DNA of 64,000 nucleotides from Betaproteobacteria bacterium (GCA_016720855.1 JADKJU010000001.1:117501-181500), one strand, 5' to 3'. Numbered from the stretch's first letter, positions 8,657-18,010 are shown. Made by a program: numbers and translations. The notes: a model not told the origin generated them from the sequence alone.

Positions 8657-8864
8657 GGCTCCAAACCAACGGGTTAGCTTCAAAGGGGCCAACCCCGCAC
8701 TTATCGGTTCGGCTTGCGGGAGCGCAAACAATTTAACAGATGTTGCGCAAGACACGGCATATGTAGCAGACTTTCAGGACCTTCCGGTGGCACAAGAGCA
8801 GAGCCGCAAGGCTGCGGTGCGCTGAGCGCGCTGCTCACGGAAAGCAGGCAGCAGGGAGGCTTCG

Positions 8865-9509
8865 ATGATCCGGATCCTGATCGCAGTGGAAGTGCCCTTC
8901 TACCGGGAGGGCTTGGCCGAGCTGCTGAACAAGAGCGGCGAGGTCCAGGTGGCTGCCGCCGCGAGCGACGCGGAATCGGCCGAGCGCCTCGCGCGAATCG
9001 AGCTTCCCGACCTGGTCCTCTTCGACGTGGGCATGGCCGACATCGCGGAAGCAATCGAGCGGCTCCGGGTCCTGCCTTCGCCGCCCAAGCTGGTCGCGCT
9101 GGCGGTGAACGAGACCCCCGAAGCGGTGCTGACGTGGATCGAGCACGGCGTCGCGGCCTACGTTCCCCGCAGCGCAGCGCTCGAGGACCTGCTCTCCATT
9201 CTCAAGGGCGTCGCGCACGAGGAGTTCCACTGCTCGCCGCGCATGGCGGCGCACATCATCCACCGCATGGCGCTGCTCGCCTCGGGCTCCAGGTCCGGGG
9301 CCAGCCTGATCGACGAGCTCTCCCCGCGAGAGCACGAGGTGCTCTCGCTCCTCGCGCGGGGGCTGCCCAACAAGGCGATCGCTCGCCATCTCGAGATCTC
9401 GAACGCGACCGCGAAGAACCACGTCCACAACATCCTCGAGAAGCTGAGGCTGCACCGCCGCAGCGAGGTTGCCTCGCTGATGAGCGAGTCGCATCGCCGC
9501 TCGGCCTAG
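8865..9509 (+). CDS. LuxR/NarL-type response regulator with degenerate receiver
   Basis: Two-domain regulator of 214 residues: an N-terminal CheY-like receiver (1-120) and a C-terminal LuxR helix-turn-helix (about 145-205; LSPREHEVLSLLARGLPNK, then AIARHLEISNATAKNHVHNI). The phospho-acceptor position Asp54 (VLFDVGM) is present. The metal-binding acidic pair is reduced to VE (residues 8-9), the conserved Thr/Ser is Ala/Val (LVALAV), and the conserved Lys is Arg (VPRSA). It may therefore signal without normal phosphorylation. A strong AGGGAGG site sits 5 bases before the ATG. No sensor kinase is adjacent. It leads a same-strand group ending in the metacaspase gene and is the likely regulator of it, by position only. 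Confidence 0.9.
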   Translation: MIRILIAVEVPFYREGLAELLNKSGEVQVAAAASDAESAERLARIELPDLVLFDVGMADIAEAIERLRVLPSPPKLVALAVNETPEAVLTWIEHGVAAYVPRSAALEDLLSILKGVAHEEFHCSPRMAAHIIHRMALLASGSRSGASLIDELSPREHEVLSLLARGLPNKAIARHLEISNATAKNHVHNILEKLRLHRRSEVASLMSESHRRSA

Positions 9510-9611
9510 GAGCCGCGCAGGGCTCGCGGGTCCGGCCCGGACCCCTCGGTCCATTGCCGCTTTCGAGCGGCGTTCGCATACTCGGCGCGTTTCTTCGAGC
9601 AGGCATTTGCG

Positions 9612-10001
9612 ATGTCCATGACGCGCGTTGCGTTCGCGGGACTTTCCCCGCTTCGCGAGGGAATCGTCCGCGATGCCCTCGGCCGCGCGGGAAAATTCCA
9701 GGTGGTCGAGCCCTGGACGAGCCTCTCGGCCCTGCATCAAGGCGGGCAAAGAGGCGCGCAAGGGGAGGAGGGAACCGACATCCTGTTTGTCGAGCTGGAG
9801 GAGGCGCACCTGCCCGGCGCGTTGCGCGCCATGCTCGCCGGCACGTCGCGGCTGCGCATCATCGGCCTGTCGGTCGACGCGGCCTGGGCGACCGTCTTCG
9901 AGCTGCGCGAGCACCAGACGGTGCTCCTGCAATGCGTTGCCGACGATCTTTGCGCCGCCATCGATGCCGCCGCCGGCACCGGCGAGGCGCGACTGGTCTG
10001 A
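9612..10001 (+). CDS. Stand-alone receiver-like protein without phospho-acceptor aspartate
   Basis: Small protein of 129 residues that follows the pattern of a CheY-like receiver: an N-terminal strand with LSPLREGIVRDALG like the preceding regulator's VPFYREGLAELL, a second strand DILFVELEE, a third strand LRIIGLSV, and no output domain. The acidic pair is absent (AGLS) and the phospho-acceptor position is glutamate (FVELEE), so phosphorylation is not expected. Position and similarity suggest a paralogue of the upstream regulator's receiver. It may modulate that regulator by pairing with it (inference). The start ATG at 9612 is alternative to the in-frame ATG at 9618. Confidence 0.7.
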   Translation: MSMTRVAFAGLSPLREGIVRDALGRAGKFQVVEPWTSLSALHQGGQRGAQGEEGTDILFVELEEAHLPGALRAMLAGTSRLRIIGLSVDAAWATVFELREHQTVLLQCVADDLCAAIDAAAGTGEARLV

Positions 10002-10189
10002 ACCTTCGCTCCATCCAGTCCGGACCCTAGGGTTCATTTACCGCCGCCATCGGAACCTCTAGTCTCGCCGGGAGCTTGAAGGGCGAAAGGTGGCGTGCAA
10101 TCGAGCTTGACGGTCGCTCGCAACCGGGGTGGATTTCCCGCCGCGGTCGCGCGAACGAAGACCAAACCCCATTCGTACGGAGGCTTCAT

Positions 10190-12661
10190 ATGGCTGCAAA
10201 CGCAATTGGCCCGGTCATGGTCGGCGGGTTCGAGGAATTTGTCATCCAGGACGAGTCCGGCGAGGAATACACGCTTCTCTTCCTGCCCGATCGCAACAAC
10301 GACGAACTGCAGGCCGCGCGCCAGCCGCCGGTCTTCTACTACGTGCCGGAACAGGTGAGGCTCGCGCGCAAGGGCGACACCAAGGACTTCAAGTTCCGCC
10401 ACATCCACTTCGTCGGCATCGCCGACGAGTCCTCGATCGGGGTCGAAAAGGGCGAGACGCAGGGCGGCGTGCTGGCGTTCACCACGACCTCGCGCTATCC
10501 GACTTCCGTGCTCAAGCAGGCCGAGAAGCAGATCCTCGAGCGGTTCAGCGGCAAGAACGACAAGTACTGGGGCCTGCGCACGAACGTCGCGCCCTCCATC
10601 CGCATTGCGCCGATCGCGAAGAACACGACCGCGGTCGCCAACATCGCGCCGCAGGCGGACGGCTCGCTGCCCTCCGAGGCCGCGGGCACCGAAACGCCCG
10701 CAGCCGGCGGTGGAGCGGCCGCGCCTGCCGTCCCGGGCGGTGTACCTGCCGGCGGCGTTCCCGCCGCGGGGGGTGACGCTGGCTCGGCACCGGGCGCAGA
10801 CGCCGGCCCGCGCGGGGTCATCACGCGCGGCTTCAACGCCATGCGTCCCGTGCCGCACGGACGCGACTTCCGCGCGCCTTCGTCCGCGCTGAATCCGTGG
10901 GCGTGGAAGATGGAGGGGCAGGGGCCGGGCTCCGTCACCGGCGGGGAGAACGCCTTCGCCGCCCTGCTCGGCCCGATGCCGAGCGAGATCCTGTGGGCCG
11001 GAGCCCACGGCGCGTACACGCCGCTGGTAGTCACGCAGAACCTGGTGCTGCCGATGTGGACGCAGCTCATGCGCGTGAAGATCACCGGGAGCTGGAGCCG
11101 CATCTTCACGCATTTCTCGAGCCACGTGAACGCGCGTTACATGTGGGCGTCGGCGGACATCAAGGCCGAGTTCAACCAGCTGCGGCTCAAGGGCGACATC
11201 AAGGTGGTGGTAGACATCGACGGCACGATGCCCGGCGGCGCCGAGCTGGAGAAGTCTATCAATCAGCGCATCGACCTGATCGTGCAGCTCTTCACGGAGC
11301 AGGCGAAGAAGGTGATCTTCGATCCCGCGCCGCCCAACCTGCAGCCGGCCGAGGCGCCGAGCGGCGGCTTGCTGGGCAGCCTCTTCGGCGGCAGCGCCGG
11401 GCTCGCGGTCAAGTTGCGCCGCGACGAGACCTACGTGGACCTGAGCTACGACGAGACGCGCTATTTCCGCTACCTGCAGCCGCACACGATCAGCTCGTCC
11501 CTGCAGGGCTTCTTCAACGAGATCCAGAACGACCCGACCGCCGAGAAGAAATACTTCCAGCGCCTGGTCCTGGGCGGCCTCGGCACCAAGGTGCGGCGCT
11601 TCGTGAAGCCGGTGGTGAACTGGCCCGACAAGGCGGCGCGCTGGGCCGGCCAACCGGTCGCTTTCCTGTCCGCACAAGTGGGCTATCCCGGGCAGCAGGG
11701 GCAGATCCAGTGGAAGCCGTGCACGTTCCAGAAGTCGGATCCCGCCGATACCACGTTCAAGCCGGAATTCGTCGAGCTTCGCAAGGACGAGGTCACCAAT
11801 CCGCCGGCCAACTGGGAACCCGACAAGACCTTCGTGAAGCGCAAGGTCCACCTGCTCGAGCCGCCCGGCGCGACGGAGTTCCCGTTCCAGCAGGTCGTTG
11901 TCGAGCGCAACGTCATGGAGCTCGATGCCGGGCCCAACGGCACGCTCACGAACGACAACATCCTCGAGGTGCGCGCCGACCAGATGGGCATGCTTGACCT
12001 CGGGCCGATCGCGCTCGGCGCGTCGCTCGGATCCAACGCCGAGGTGGTGGAGGTCGAATTGCGCGTGAAGGGCCGCCGCACCGACGGCGTGGACCGTATT
12101 AACACCTCGTACCGCTTCCGCTGGACCAACGCCGACCAGGATGAGGGACGGTTCCTGATGGTGTTCACCGGACAGCCGGATTTCGTCGCGGCGTACCAGT
12201 ACCGCGTGCACGTCACCGTGAAGGGCACGATCTTCACCAAGGGCCAAGCGTGGTCCGGCCCCTGGGTCGACGGGGCCGGCAACGGAGCGCTCATGGTCGA
12301 TGTGCCGTCGCCGGACGCTCCGGGCGTCACCATGCGCAGCCTCACCGCGCGCGAGATGTTCGTCGAGGGCGTGGTGCGTGCCGTGGAAATCCCGGCGGCT
12401 GTCGGCGAGCCTGCTGTTGCCCCGGGCGAGCCCGGCGCGCCGCCCTTGCCGGCAGCCCCGGGAGTGGGTGCGCCGGGTGCGCAGGGTGCACCGGGCGTGC
12501 CTGTCGCTGCCGAGGCCGGGGCCCCGTCGGCGCCGGGCGAGTCGCGGACGGCTCGCGGGATACCCGAGCCGCCGCCTCCGCCTCCGCCGCCCTCCCGCGG
12601 GCGCGGCGTAGTTCCGGCGACGGCCGATCGCACGGTCTCCGGCTACGAGACGACGTCCTGA
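10190..12661 (+). CDS. Large protein of unknown family (metacaspase-associated, 823 aa)
   Basis: I do not recognise the family. The start at 10190 is chosen for its GGAGG (10179-10183) seven bases upstream. The 823 residues have no signal peptide or clear membrane helix. The N-terminal part (1-160) is rich in alternating hydrophobic/polar strands and holds PPVFYYVPEQ. A Gly/Ala/Pro linker (about 165-215) separates it from a mixed central part (230-700) with an amphipathic, Lys/Glu-rich section and a glycine-rich loop GGLLGSLFGGSAG. The C-terminal 100 residues are low complexity with collagen-like GAPG triplets and a run of eight prolines. It is the first of three tightly spaced genes that end with a metacaspase. 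Possible roles are a structural, secreted-surface or caspase-substrate protein; nothing in the sequence decides. Confidence 0.8.
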   Translation: MAANAIGPVMVGGFEEFVIQDESGEEYTLLFLPDRNNDELQAARQPPVFYYVPEQVRLARKGDTKDFKFRHIHFVGIADESSIGVEKGETQGGVLAFTTTSRYPTSVLKQAEKQILERFSGKNDKYWGLRTNVAPSIRIAPIAKNTTAVANIAPQADGSLPSEAAGTETPAAGGGAAAPAVPGGVPAGGVPAAGGDAGSAPGADAGPRGVITRGFNAMRPVPHGRDFRAPSSALNPWAWKMEGQGPGSVTGGENAFAALLGPMPSEILWAGAHGAYTPLVVTQNLVLPMWTQLMRVKITGSWSRIFTHFSSHVNARYMWASADIKAEFNQLRLKGDIKVVVDIDGTMPGGAELEKSINQRIDLIVQLFTEQAKKVIFDPAPPNLQPAEAPSGGLLGSLFGGSAGLAVKLRRDETYVDLSYDETRYFRYLQPHTISSSLQGFFNEIQNDPTAEKKYFQRLVLGGLGTKVRRFVKPVVNWPDKAARWAGQPVAFLSAQVGYPGQQGQIQWKPCTFQKSDPADTTFKPEFVELRKDEVTNPPANWEPDKTFVKRKVHLLEPPGATEFPFQQVVVERNVMELDAGPNGTLTNDNILEVRADQMGMLDLGPIALGASLGSNAEVVEVELRVKGRRTDGVDRINTSYRFRWTNADQDEGRFLMVFTGQPDFVAAYQYRVHVTVKGTIFTKGQAWSGPWVDGAGNGALMVDVPSPDAPGVTMRSLTAREMFVEGVVRAVEIPAAVGEPAVAPGEPGAPPLPAAPGVGAPGAQGAPGVPVAAEAGAPSAPGESRTARGIPEPPPPPPPPSRGRGVVPATADRTVSGYETTS

Positions 12662-12706
12662 CGAGAGGTCGAGGGTGAAAAGCGAGGGTCTTAACGGAGC
12701 TGCATC

Positions 12707-15700
12707 ATGACGGCGCCCCAGGGCCCTCGCGCCGGTGTGCCGTGGCAAACGATGGAGACCGGGGTGGCGCCTCCGTGGCCGGCCCAGTGGCTCATCCTGC
12801 TGCCGGATGCAACGGAAGAGCTGGATCACGCGCTCCTCCGGGACCCGATCGTGGCGCGCGGCGCGCAGGGCGATCCGGTCTTCTCGCTCACGCTGCTGCT
12901 CGAGCGCGCGCCGCGGCCGGAGGAGGGCAACGTCTCGCCCCTCGTCGCCGGTGGTTTCCTGTCGCTCGACCTGATGCTTTCGGTTCCGCCTTCCGTGCGC
13001 GAGGCCGCCTCGCGGCAGGTCGGCCGCGACGTGATGCCGATGTTCATTCGGCAAGGCACCGTCCGGCTCGGCGCCACGCGCGAAGGCGAGTCGCAAGTGC
13101 TGGCCTCCGCGACCTGGAGCGGAACGAGCCTGCGCGCGGGACTCTCGGCCGCGCTGCGCCGGGACGAGGCGCTCGAAGTGCTGCGCGCGCTCGACGGACA
13201 AGCCGGCACACTGCTGCGCGCGAGCTACTCCGCGGACTTCCGCACATCCGCCGCGGACGCGAAGGCCATCGTCAGCGGCTACTACGCGGAGGTCTTCGAT
13301 TTCTTGCGGTCGCGCTTCGGCGAGCGCGACTCGATCCAGATGCGCGAGCTGGAAGATGCATTCGCCGAAATGCTCGCTCGAGGCATTATCGATGCGAGCG
13401 GTCCAAGCGGGGGCCGCATCGAGGGGCACGAAGCGGGGCCTGCCTTGAAGGGATTCCTTCGGATCGCATCGCCGATCCTTTCGCGGGAGGCCGATGGCGG
13501 ATTCCGGATCCGCCGCGAGCGGCCGCATCCCGTGATGCGATTCGAGTTCGAGGAAAGCATGGGCTGCTCGCCGGAGCAGCGGCACGCGGGCGAAGCGCCG
13601 CTCTCGAAATCGCTCGCGGGCCTGCTCGACGGGCGCAAGCGCGATGCCTTCATCCGGCTCACGGTTCCCGGCAGCGATCTTTCGCCGGAGAATCCCATCG
13701 GTCCCGCACCACGGCGCATGCGCATGCGCAGCGCGCCGCGAAGCTCATCCGGCTCCTCGCGCCTGGCGGTGCAGGGAGAAGGGGCCGTGTCCATGACCTC
13801 AGCGATGCGCGCGAACGTCCCGGCGGTCGCTGCAGGCAAGCTGGCGCATTCGGGCCTCGCGCGGATCGACACGAGCATGGTCCACGCGGCCGGCCGCGTG
13901 AATCTTTGGTGGCTCGACGATGTGGTGGCCCACGGCGGCGAATCGCCCGCGCGTCTGCCGATCGTGCAGAAGAGCGATGCGCCGCTGTGGCGCGATCGCG
14001 TCGATGCGCGCCGGTACTGGTACGCACCGGCCATCGCGCCGGTGCTGCCCGCGGCCAGCGCCGACCCTGCCGCGAGCCCGTTCCTCTTCAGCTTCCAACG
14101 CGTGGGCTCGGGACCCGGCGGGGAGGCGGCGCTCCAGGGCACCGTGCGCATCTCGGCGCGACTGGCGATGTCCGACGCGTCCAAGGCCGCGCTCAATGCG
14201 GCTGCGGGGGACGGCGCATCCCAGGTGCCGCTCGGCAACCTCTCGGTCATCTTGTCGGTGCCGTACCTGGACACGCAGGCCAATTTGCTTCGACGCGCTG
14301 CGTTCCAGGGCAGCGCCACGCTGGGCGGCGACACGCTCACGGCGAGCTTCGCGCTCATCAACAGCTCGCTGCGCATGACGTATGGCGCGCTATCGGGCGT
14401 CGAGCCCCAGTCCGAGCCCCCGCGGCTCGAGATCTCGTACACCTATCCCGCGTACGTTCCTTCCGACGAGACGAAGCTCGATGCCGCATTCGCCGGCAAG
14501 ATCTCGATGACTGCCCTCGCGGCGAACAGGATCGACGCGACGCGCATCGGCTCGCGCGGCTATGCCGAAGGCGGCGCGGCGGTGTTCGATTTCGGCGGCG
14601 GCGAAGTGCGATTCCGGCCCGAGGCGCCCATGCCTTCGCGCGGCGACCGTCCGGCATTCGCCGCCGTGGCGCTCTCGCCGGCTGCGGCTCACGGGGGCGG
14701 GACGGCGGTGGCCGCGGCCGCCGCGCCCGTGACCGTCATGGCGAGCCCGGTGATCGCACCCGCCGTCGTGGCGCACGTCCAGCCCGCCATCGCGCGGCCG
14801 CCGCTCGCCGTTTCCGCCGCGGTCTCGGAGCTGCTGCGCAAGGTCCAATACGTGCGCCGGACCGTCCTGCGCCAGGAAATCCTCGACCTCTCGTTTCCGT
14901 GCAATTCAATGGGAGCGTTCTACCGCGAAGTTCGCGAGGGCCTCGGCGTAGCCATCGGCTGCACGCAGGCGATCCGCCTCGGGCAAGCCGTCGTGCGCCA
15001 GTACGAGGAGATCGCCGCGCTCGCCACGGCGAGCTTCCGCGTGTATCGCTCGCTCCAGCAGCCGGAGCGATTCCTCGTGCTTCCGGCCGCCTACCGAATC
15101 ACGCGCTATTCGCCGGCGATTCCCGGCAGGGGCTGGCGTCCCGCGGTCGCGGCATTCACGGTTCTTGACCCGGGCGTCGAGGCGAACAACCGCATCCTGT
15201 TCGAGGCGACGCTGGAGCCCGACCTCGCGCTGCATGCGCGCCGCGAGCTCGTCGATCGCCTGGTGGCCGAGGCGCGCAATCCCGTGATCGAGTATCCGAC
15301 CGAGATCGACGCCGAGGTGGAGTACGCGTGGCTCGTGGGAGCCGCCGCGAAGGTGGAAGTCGAAGTGCTGAAGCTGGCCGACTCCTTCCAGGTGAGCCTC
15401 GCCACCGATCTCGCCGGGGCGCTCCTGCTGAAGGCAATGATCCAGAACACGGGCGTGAGCGGTACGGCCACGTTCCGGCTTCCCGATGGCACCTCGCTCT
15501 CGACGGTCCTCTCGTTCGAGCTCGACAAGATCGTCGGACCCTGGACCACCGGCCCCCTCGAGATCGCGGCCGCCGGGACGACGGCGAGCCTGCGCAACGC
15601 GATCGAACGTCCCGTGGACGTGGATGACGTGATCGCCTATGCCAGGTCGGGCATGTCGCAACGCGTTCCGGTGGATGCGACGCTCCAGCCGGGCGAGACA

Positions 15701-16138
15701 CGTACCGTCGCGATCCCGGCTGGAAGCACCGAGATCTACGCCGTGGCGGTGCTCGCGCCCGGAACGCAGCCGGCGATCGAGGAGATCCGCAGCTTCGTCG
15801 AGGAGGTGAGGACGAACGCGACGTTCATCGACCTCGTCAACCGCGACAACCACGGGCTCCTGCGGCTCGACGTGGAAGCGCAGATGAAGGACGTGCCCGG
15901 CGGCGCGAGGCCGGTCGCGATGGCCGGCGAACCCTCTGCTGGGTCGCTGGACTTCCTGCTGCCGATCACGACTTACCTTGCGAAGCACGTCCTGCAGTTT
16001 CGCGTGGCCAAGACGTTCCGCCCGAAGCCGGGCGAAGCGGCAACGGCTCCCCGTTTTACGCGATGGATCGACTGGGATCTCGAAACGGCGGGCGCGGTCG
16101 TGAGCCTGACCTGGGATCTCTTGGGCGAAGGCGATTAG
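12707..16138 (+). CDS. Large protein of unknown family (metacaspase-associated, 1143 aa)
   Basis: I do not recognise the family. The ATG at 12707 has GGAG about nine bases upstream, 45 bases after the previous gene. The 1143-residue protein has no signal peptide. It looks strongly beta-rich, with repeated patterns such as LSVILSVPYLDTQ and ATFRLPDGTSLSTVLSFEL, separated by two Ala/Pro or Ser/Arg-rich linkers (near 325-350 and 640-700). A motif RYWYAPAIAP (near 445) resembles FYYVPEQ of the preceding protein, so the two may share a domain. The region around 700-830 is helical. The C-terminal part (LQFRVAKTFRPKP, WIDWDLE) again suggests beta structure. Operon position links it to the metacaspase. 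Confidence 0.8.
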   Translation: MTAPQGPRAGVPWQTMETGVAPPWPAQWLILLPDATEELDHALLRDPIVARGAQGDPVFSLTLLLERAPRPEEGNVSPLVAGGFLSLDLMLSVPPSVREAASRQVGRDVMPMFIRQGTVRLGATREGESQVLASATWSGTSLRAGLSAALRRDEALEVLRALDGQAGTLLRASYSADFRTSAADAKAIVSGYYAEVFDFLRSRFGERDSIQMRELEDAFAEMLARGIIDASGPSGGRIEGHEAGPALKGFLRIASPILSREADGGFRIRRERPHPVMRFEFEESMGCSPEQRHAGEAPLSKSLAGLLDGRKRDAFIRLTVPGSDLSPENPIGPAPRRMRMRSAPRSSSGSSRLAVQGEGAVSMTSAMRANVPAVAAGKLAHSGLARIDTSMVHAAGRVNLWWLDDVVAHGGESPARLPIVQKSDAPLWRDRVDARRYWYAPAIAPVLPAASADPAASPFLFSFQRVGSGPGGEAALQGTVRISARLAMSDASKAALNAAAGDGASQVPLGNLSVILSVPYLDTQANLLRRAAFQGSATLGGDTLTASFALINSSLRMTYGALSGVEPQSEPPRLEISYTYPAYVPSDETKLDAAFAGKISMTALAANRIDATRIGSRGYAEGGAAVFDFGGGEVRFRPEAPMPSRGDRPAFAAVALSPAAAHGGGTAVAAAAAPVTVMASPVIAPAVVAHVQPAIARPPLAVSAAVSELLRKVQYVRRTVLRQEILDLSFPCNSMGAFYREVREGLGVAIGCTQAIRLGQAVVRQYEEIAALATASFRVYRSLQQPERFLVLPAAYRITRYSPAIPGRGWRPAVAAFTVLDPGVEANNRILFEATLEPDLALHARRELVDRLVAEARNPVIEYPTEIDAEVEYAWLVGAAAKVEVEVLKLADSFQVSLATDLAGALLLKAMIQNTGVSGTATFRLPDGTSLSTVLSFELDKIVGPWTTGPLEIAAAGTTASLRNAIERPVDVDDVIAYARSGMSQRVPVDATLQPGETRTVAIPAGSTEIYAVAVLAPGTQPAIEEIRSFVEEVRTNATFIDLVNRDNHGLLRLDVEAQMKDVPGGARPVAMAGEPSAGSLDFLLPITTYLAKHVLQFRVAKTFRPKPGEAATAPRFTRWIDWDLETAGAVVSLTWDLLGEGD

Positions 16139-16156
16139 CCAAAAGGAGACGACATC

Positions 16157-18010
16157 ATGCCAAGAGGGCTTTCCATACACATCGGACTGAATTCCGTGGA
16201 TCCCGCCAAGTACGGCGGCTGGGACGGCCAATTGAGCGGGTGCATCAACGATGCGCGCGACATGAAGGCCATCGCCGACCAGCTCGGCTACACGTCGTCG
16301 CTCATGACCGATTCGCAGGCCACTGGGGCGGCCGTCGTCCAGGCGATCGGCCAGGCCGCGCAGCAGCTTTCCGGCGGCGACACGCTGCTGCTCACGTATT
16401 CGGGCCACGGCGGGCAGGTTCCGGACGCCAATGGCGACGAAGCGGACGGGCAGGACGAAACGTGGGTGCTGTGGGACCGGATGCTGATCGACGACGAGCT
16501 CTTCGCCTTGTGGTCGCGGTTCGCCGCGGGGGTTCGCATCTTCTTGCTGTCCGACAGCTGCCACAGCGGCACCGTCGCGAAGATGATGCAATACAGCGAG
16601 ATGACCCAGAGCCCGGTGATGCAGAAGGCCTATCGGCGAACGGCGCGAAGCCTGCCTCCGAAGTTCCGCCTCGCGCCCTGGGAGACGACGCACGAGATCT
16701 ACCAGCGCGATGCCGACATGTACAAGTCGCTGCAATGGGTTGCCGGCGGCGACCGCGCGGCCGTCGTGGCCTCCGTGATCCTCATCTCGGGATGCCAGGA
16801 CAACCAGCTCTCGTCGGACGGCGCCCGCAACGGCCTCTTCACCGAGACGCTGCTGAGCGTGTGGGACGGCGGCTCGTTCAGCGGCACGTACTCGACGTTC
16901 CACGGGGCCATCATGGCGCAGATGCCTGCGTCGCAGACGCCCAACCTGTTCAAGGTGGGCACGGCCAATTCCGCGTTCGAGTCGGAGAAGCCATTCACCA
17001 TCGGCGGCACGGCGGCCCAGCCGGCCGGGCGGCCGAGCATCACCGCGCCGGCGCAATTCACCAACGCGTCGACGCCGCCCACGTTCACCGTGAACCCGGG
17101 CGCGAACCGGTACTACGCGGTGGAGGTCACGACCAATCCCTACTTCTTCAACAACGCGCAGTACGGCTCGCAGCGCACCGACGACAGTTTCTTCGCGACC
17201 TGGAAGACGCCGCCGTTCCTCGGTGGCCCCTATCCCGCTTCCTACACGATGCCGCAGGCCCCGTGGGATCGGTTGCGCGCGGGCGGCGGCGCGCTCTACT
17301 ACCGCGTGTGGGCGAGCGACGCGGCGACGAGCTGGACGAACGCCGCGAGCAGCACCGCGGATGCGCAGGCGGCAAGTGCGCCATCGATCCAGCTGACGGC
17401 CGCCGGCGCCAGCACCGCGGTTCCCGCCGGCGACCAGGCACCTACCATCCAGGCGCCGGACAGCATGCCTTACGGGACAACGCCGAGCTTCACGGTGAAT
17501 CCGGGCGCGGGCCGCTTCTACGCCGTCGAGGTCACCATCAATCCGTACTACTTCATGACGACCGAGTACGGCGCGCAGCGCAGCGATGACAATTTCTTCG
17601 CGTCGTGGAAGGCGAGGCCGTACCTGAGCGCGCCGGGCTATCCGGCGACGTACACGGTGCCGCAGTCGGCATGGGAGCGGCTGCGCAGCACCGGCCAGCG
17701 GCTGTACTACCGCATGTGGGCGACCGACGATGCGAATGCGTGGCGCAACGCCTCATGCACGACGCCGGATGCGCAGGCGCTGCAGGCGCGTTCGTTCGCG
17801 ATCGCGCGCGAGGCGGCGCCCGAGGGCCGCGGCACGCCGGACATCGCGACACCCCTCTACAACGCCTGCCTGCACGCAATGGCCATCCAGGACAACATGG
17901 GCGCTAGCGAGTCGTTCACGGCCTTCCTCGCGGTGGCCGCGCCTGACGATTCGCGAAGGGCATACATCCAGCGAAAGATGAAGGAGCTGACGGCCGCTGC
18001 GCCGCGATGA
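16157..18010 (+). CDS. Metacaspase (peptidase C14 family) with two C-terminal repeat domains
   Basis: Cysteine peptidase of the caspase fold, 617 residues, no signal peptide. The dyad is His84 in TYSGHGGQ and Cys135 in LLSDSCHSG, with the usual spacing; ISGCQDNQ follows near 215. Metacaspases cleave after Arg or Lys. The catalytic part ends near residue 280. It is followed by two tandem copies of an unrecognised domain of about 105 residues (bases about 17035-17340 and 17440-17760) with shared FTVNPGA, YYAVEVT, TWK/SWK and LYYRVWA/LYYRMWA patterns, then a helical tail. AAGGAG lies 9 bases before the ATG, 18 bases after the preceding gene. The TGA stop at 18008-18010 sits exactly on the right edge of the inserted segment, so the extreme C-terminus may have been fixed by the insertion. 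Confidence 0.92.
   Translation: MPRGLSIHIGLNSVDPAKYGGWDGQLSGCINDARDMKAIADQLGYTSSLMTDSQATGAAVVQAIGQAAQQLSGGDTLLLTYSGHGGQVPDANGDEADGQDETWVLWDRMLIDDELFALWSRFAAGVRIFLLSDSCHSGTVAKMMQYSEMTQSPVMQKAYRRTARSLPPKFRLAPWETTHEIYQRDADMYKSLQWVAGGDRAAVVASVILISGCQDNQLSSDGARNGLFTETLLSVWDGGSFSGTYSTFHGAIMAQMPASQTPNLFKVGTANSAFESEKPFTIGGTAAQPAGRPSITAPAQFTNASTPPTFTVNPGANRYYAVEVTTNPYFFNNAQYGSQRTDDSFFATWKTPPFLGGPYPASYTMPQAPWDRLRAGGGALYYRVWASDAATSWTNAASSTADAQAASAPSIQLTAAGASTAVPAGDQAPTIQAPDSMPYGTTPSFTVNPGAGRFYAVEVTINPYYFMTTEYGAQRSDDNFFASWKARPYLSAPGYPATYTVPQSAWERLRSTGQRLYYRMWATDDANAWRNASCTTPDAQALQARSFAIAREAAPEGRGTPDIATPLYNACLHAMAIQDNMGASESFTAFLAVAAPDDSRRAYIQRKMKELTAAAPR
17035..17760 (+). repeat. Two tandem protein-domain repeats inside the metacaspase
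   Basis: Repeat 1 (about 17035-17340) and repeat 2 (about 17440-17760) encode clearly homologous units: FTVNPGANRYYAVEVTTNPY versus FTVNPGAGRFYAVEVTINPY, and QRTDDSFFATWK versus QRSDDNFFASWK. They are separated by a Ser/Thr/Ala-rich linker. The aromatic-rich strands suggest a beta-sandwich binding domain (inference). Confidence 0.8.

Noticed and set aside
10034..13585. Very long open frame on the minus strand (over 1,180 codons) opposite the two large proteins
   Set aside because: It is an antisense shadow of GC-rich coding sequence: composition is dominated by Arg/Ala/Gly/His, it spans two plus-strand genes with good ribosome-binding sites, and it has no family motif.
14906..17056. Long minus-strand open frame opposite the second large protein and the metacaspase
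   Set aside because: Arg/His/Gly-rich shadow; the plus-strand metacaspase has catalytic motifs in the correct frame.
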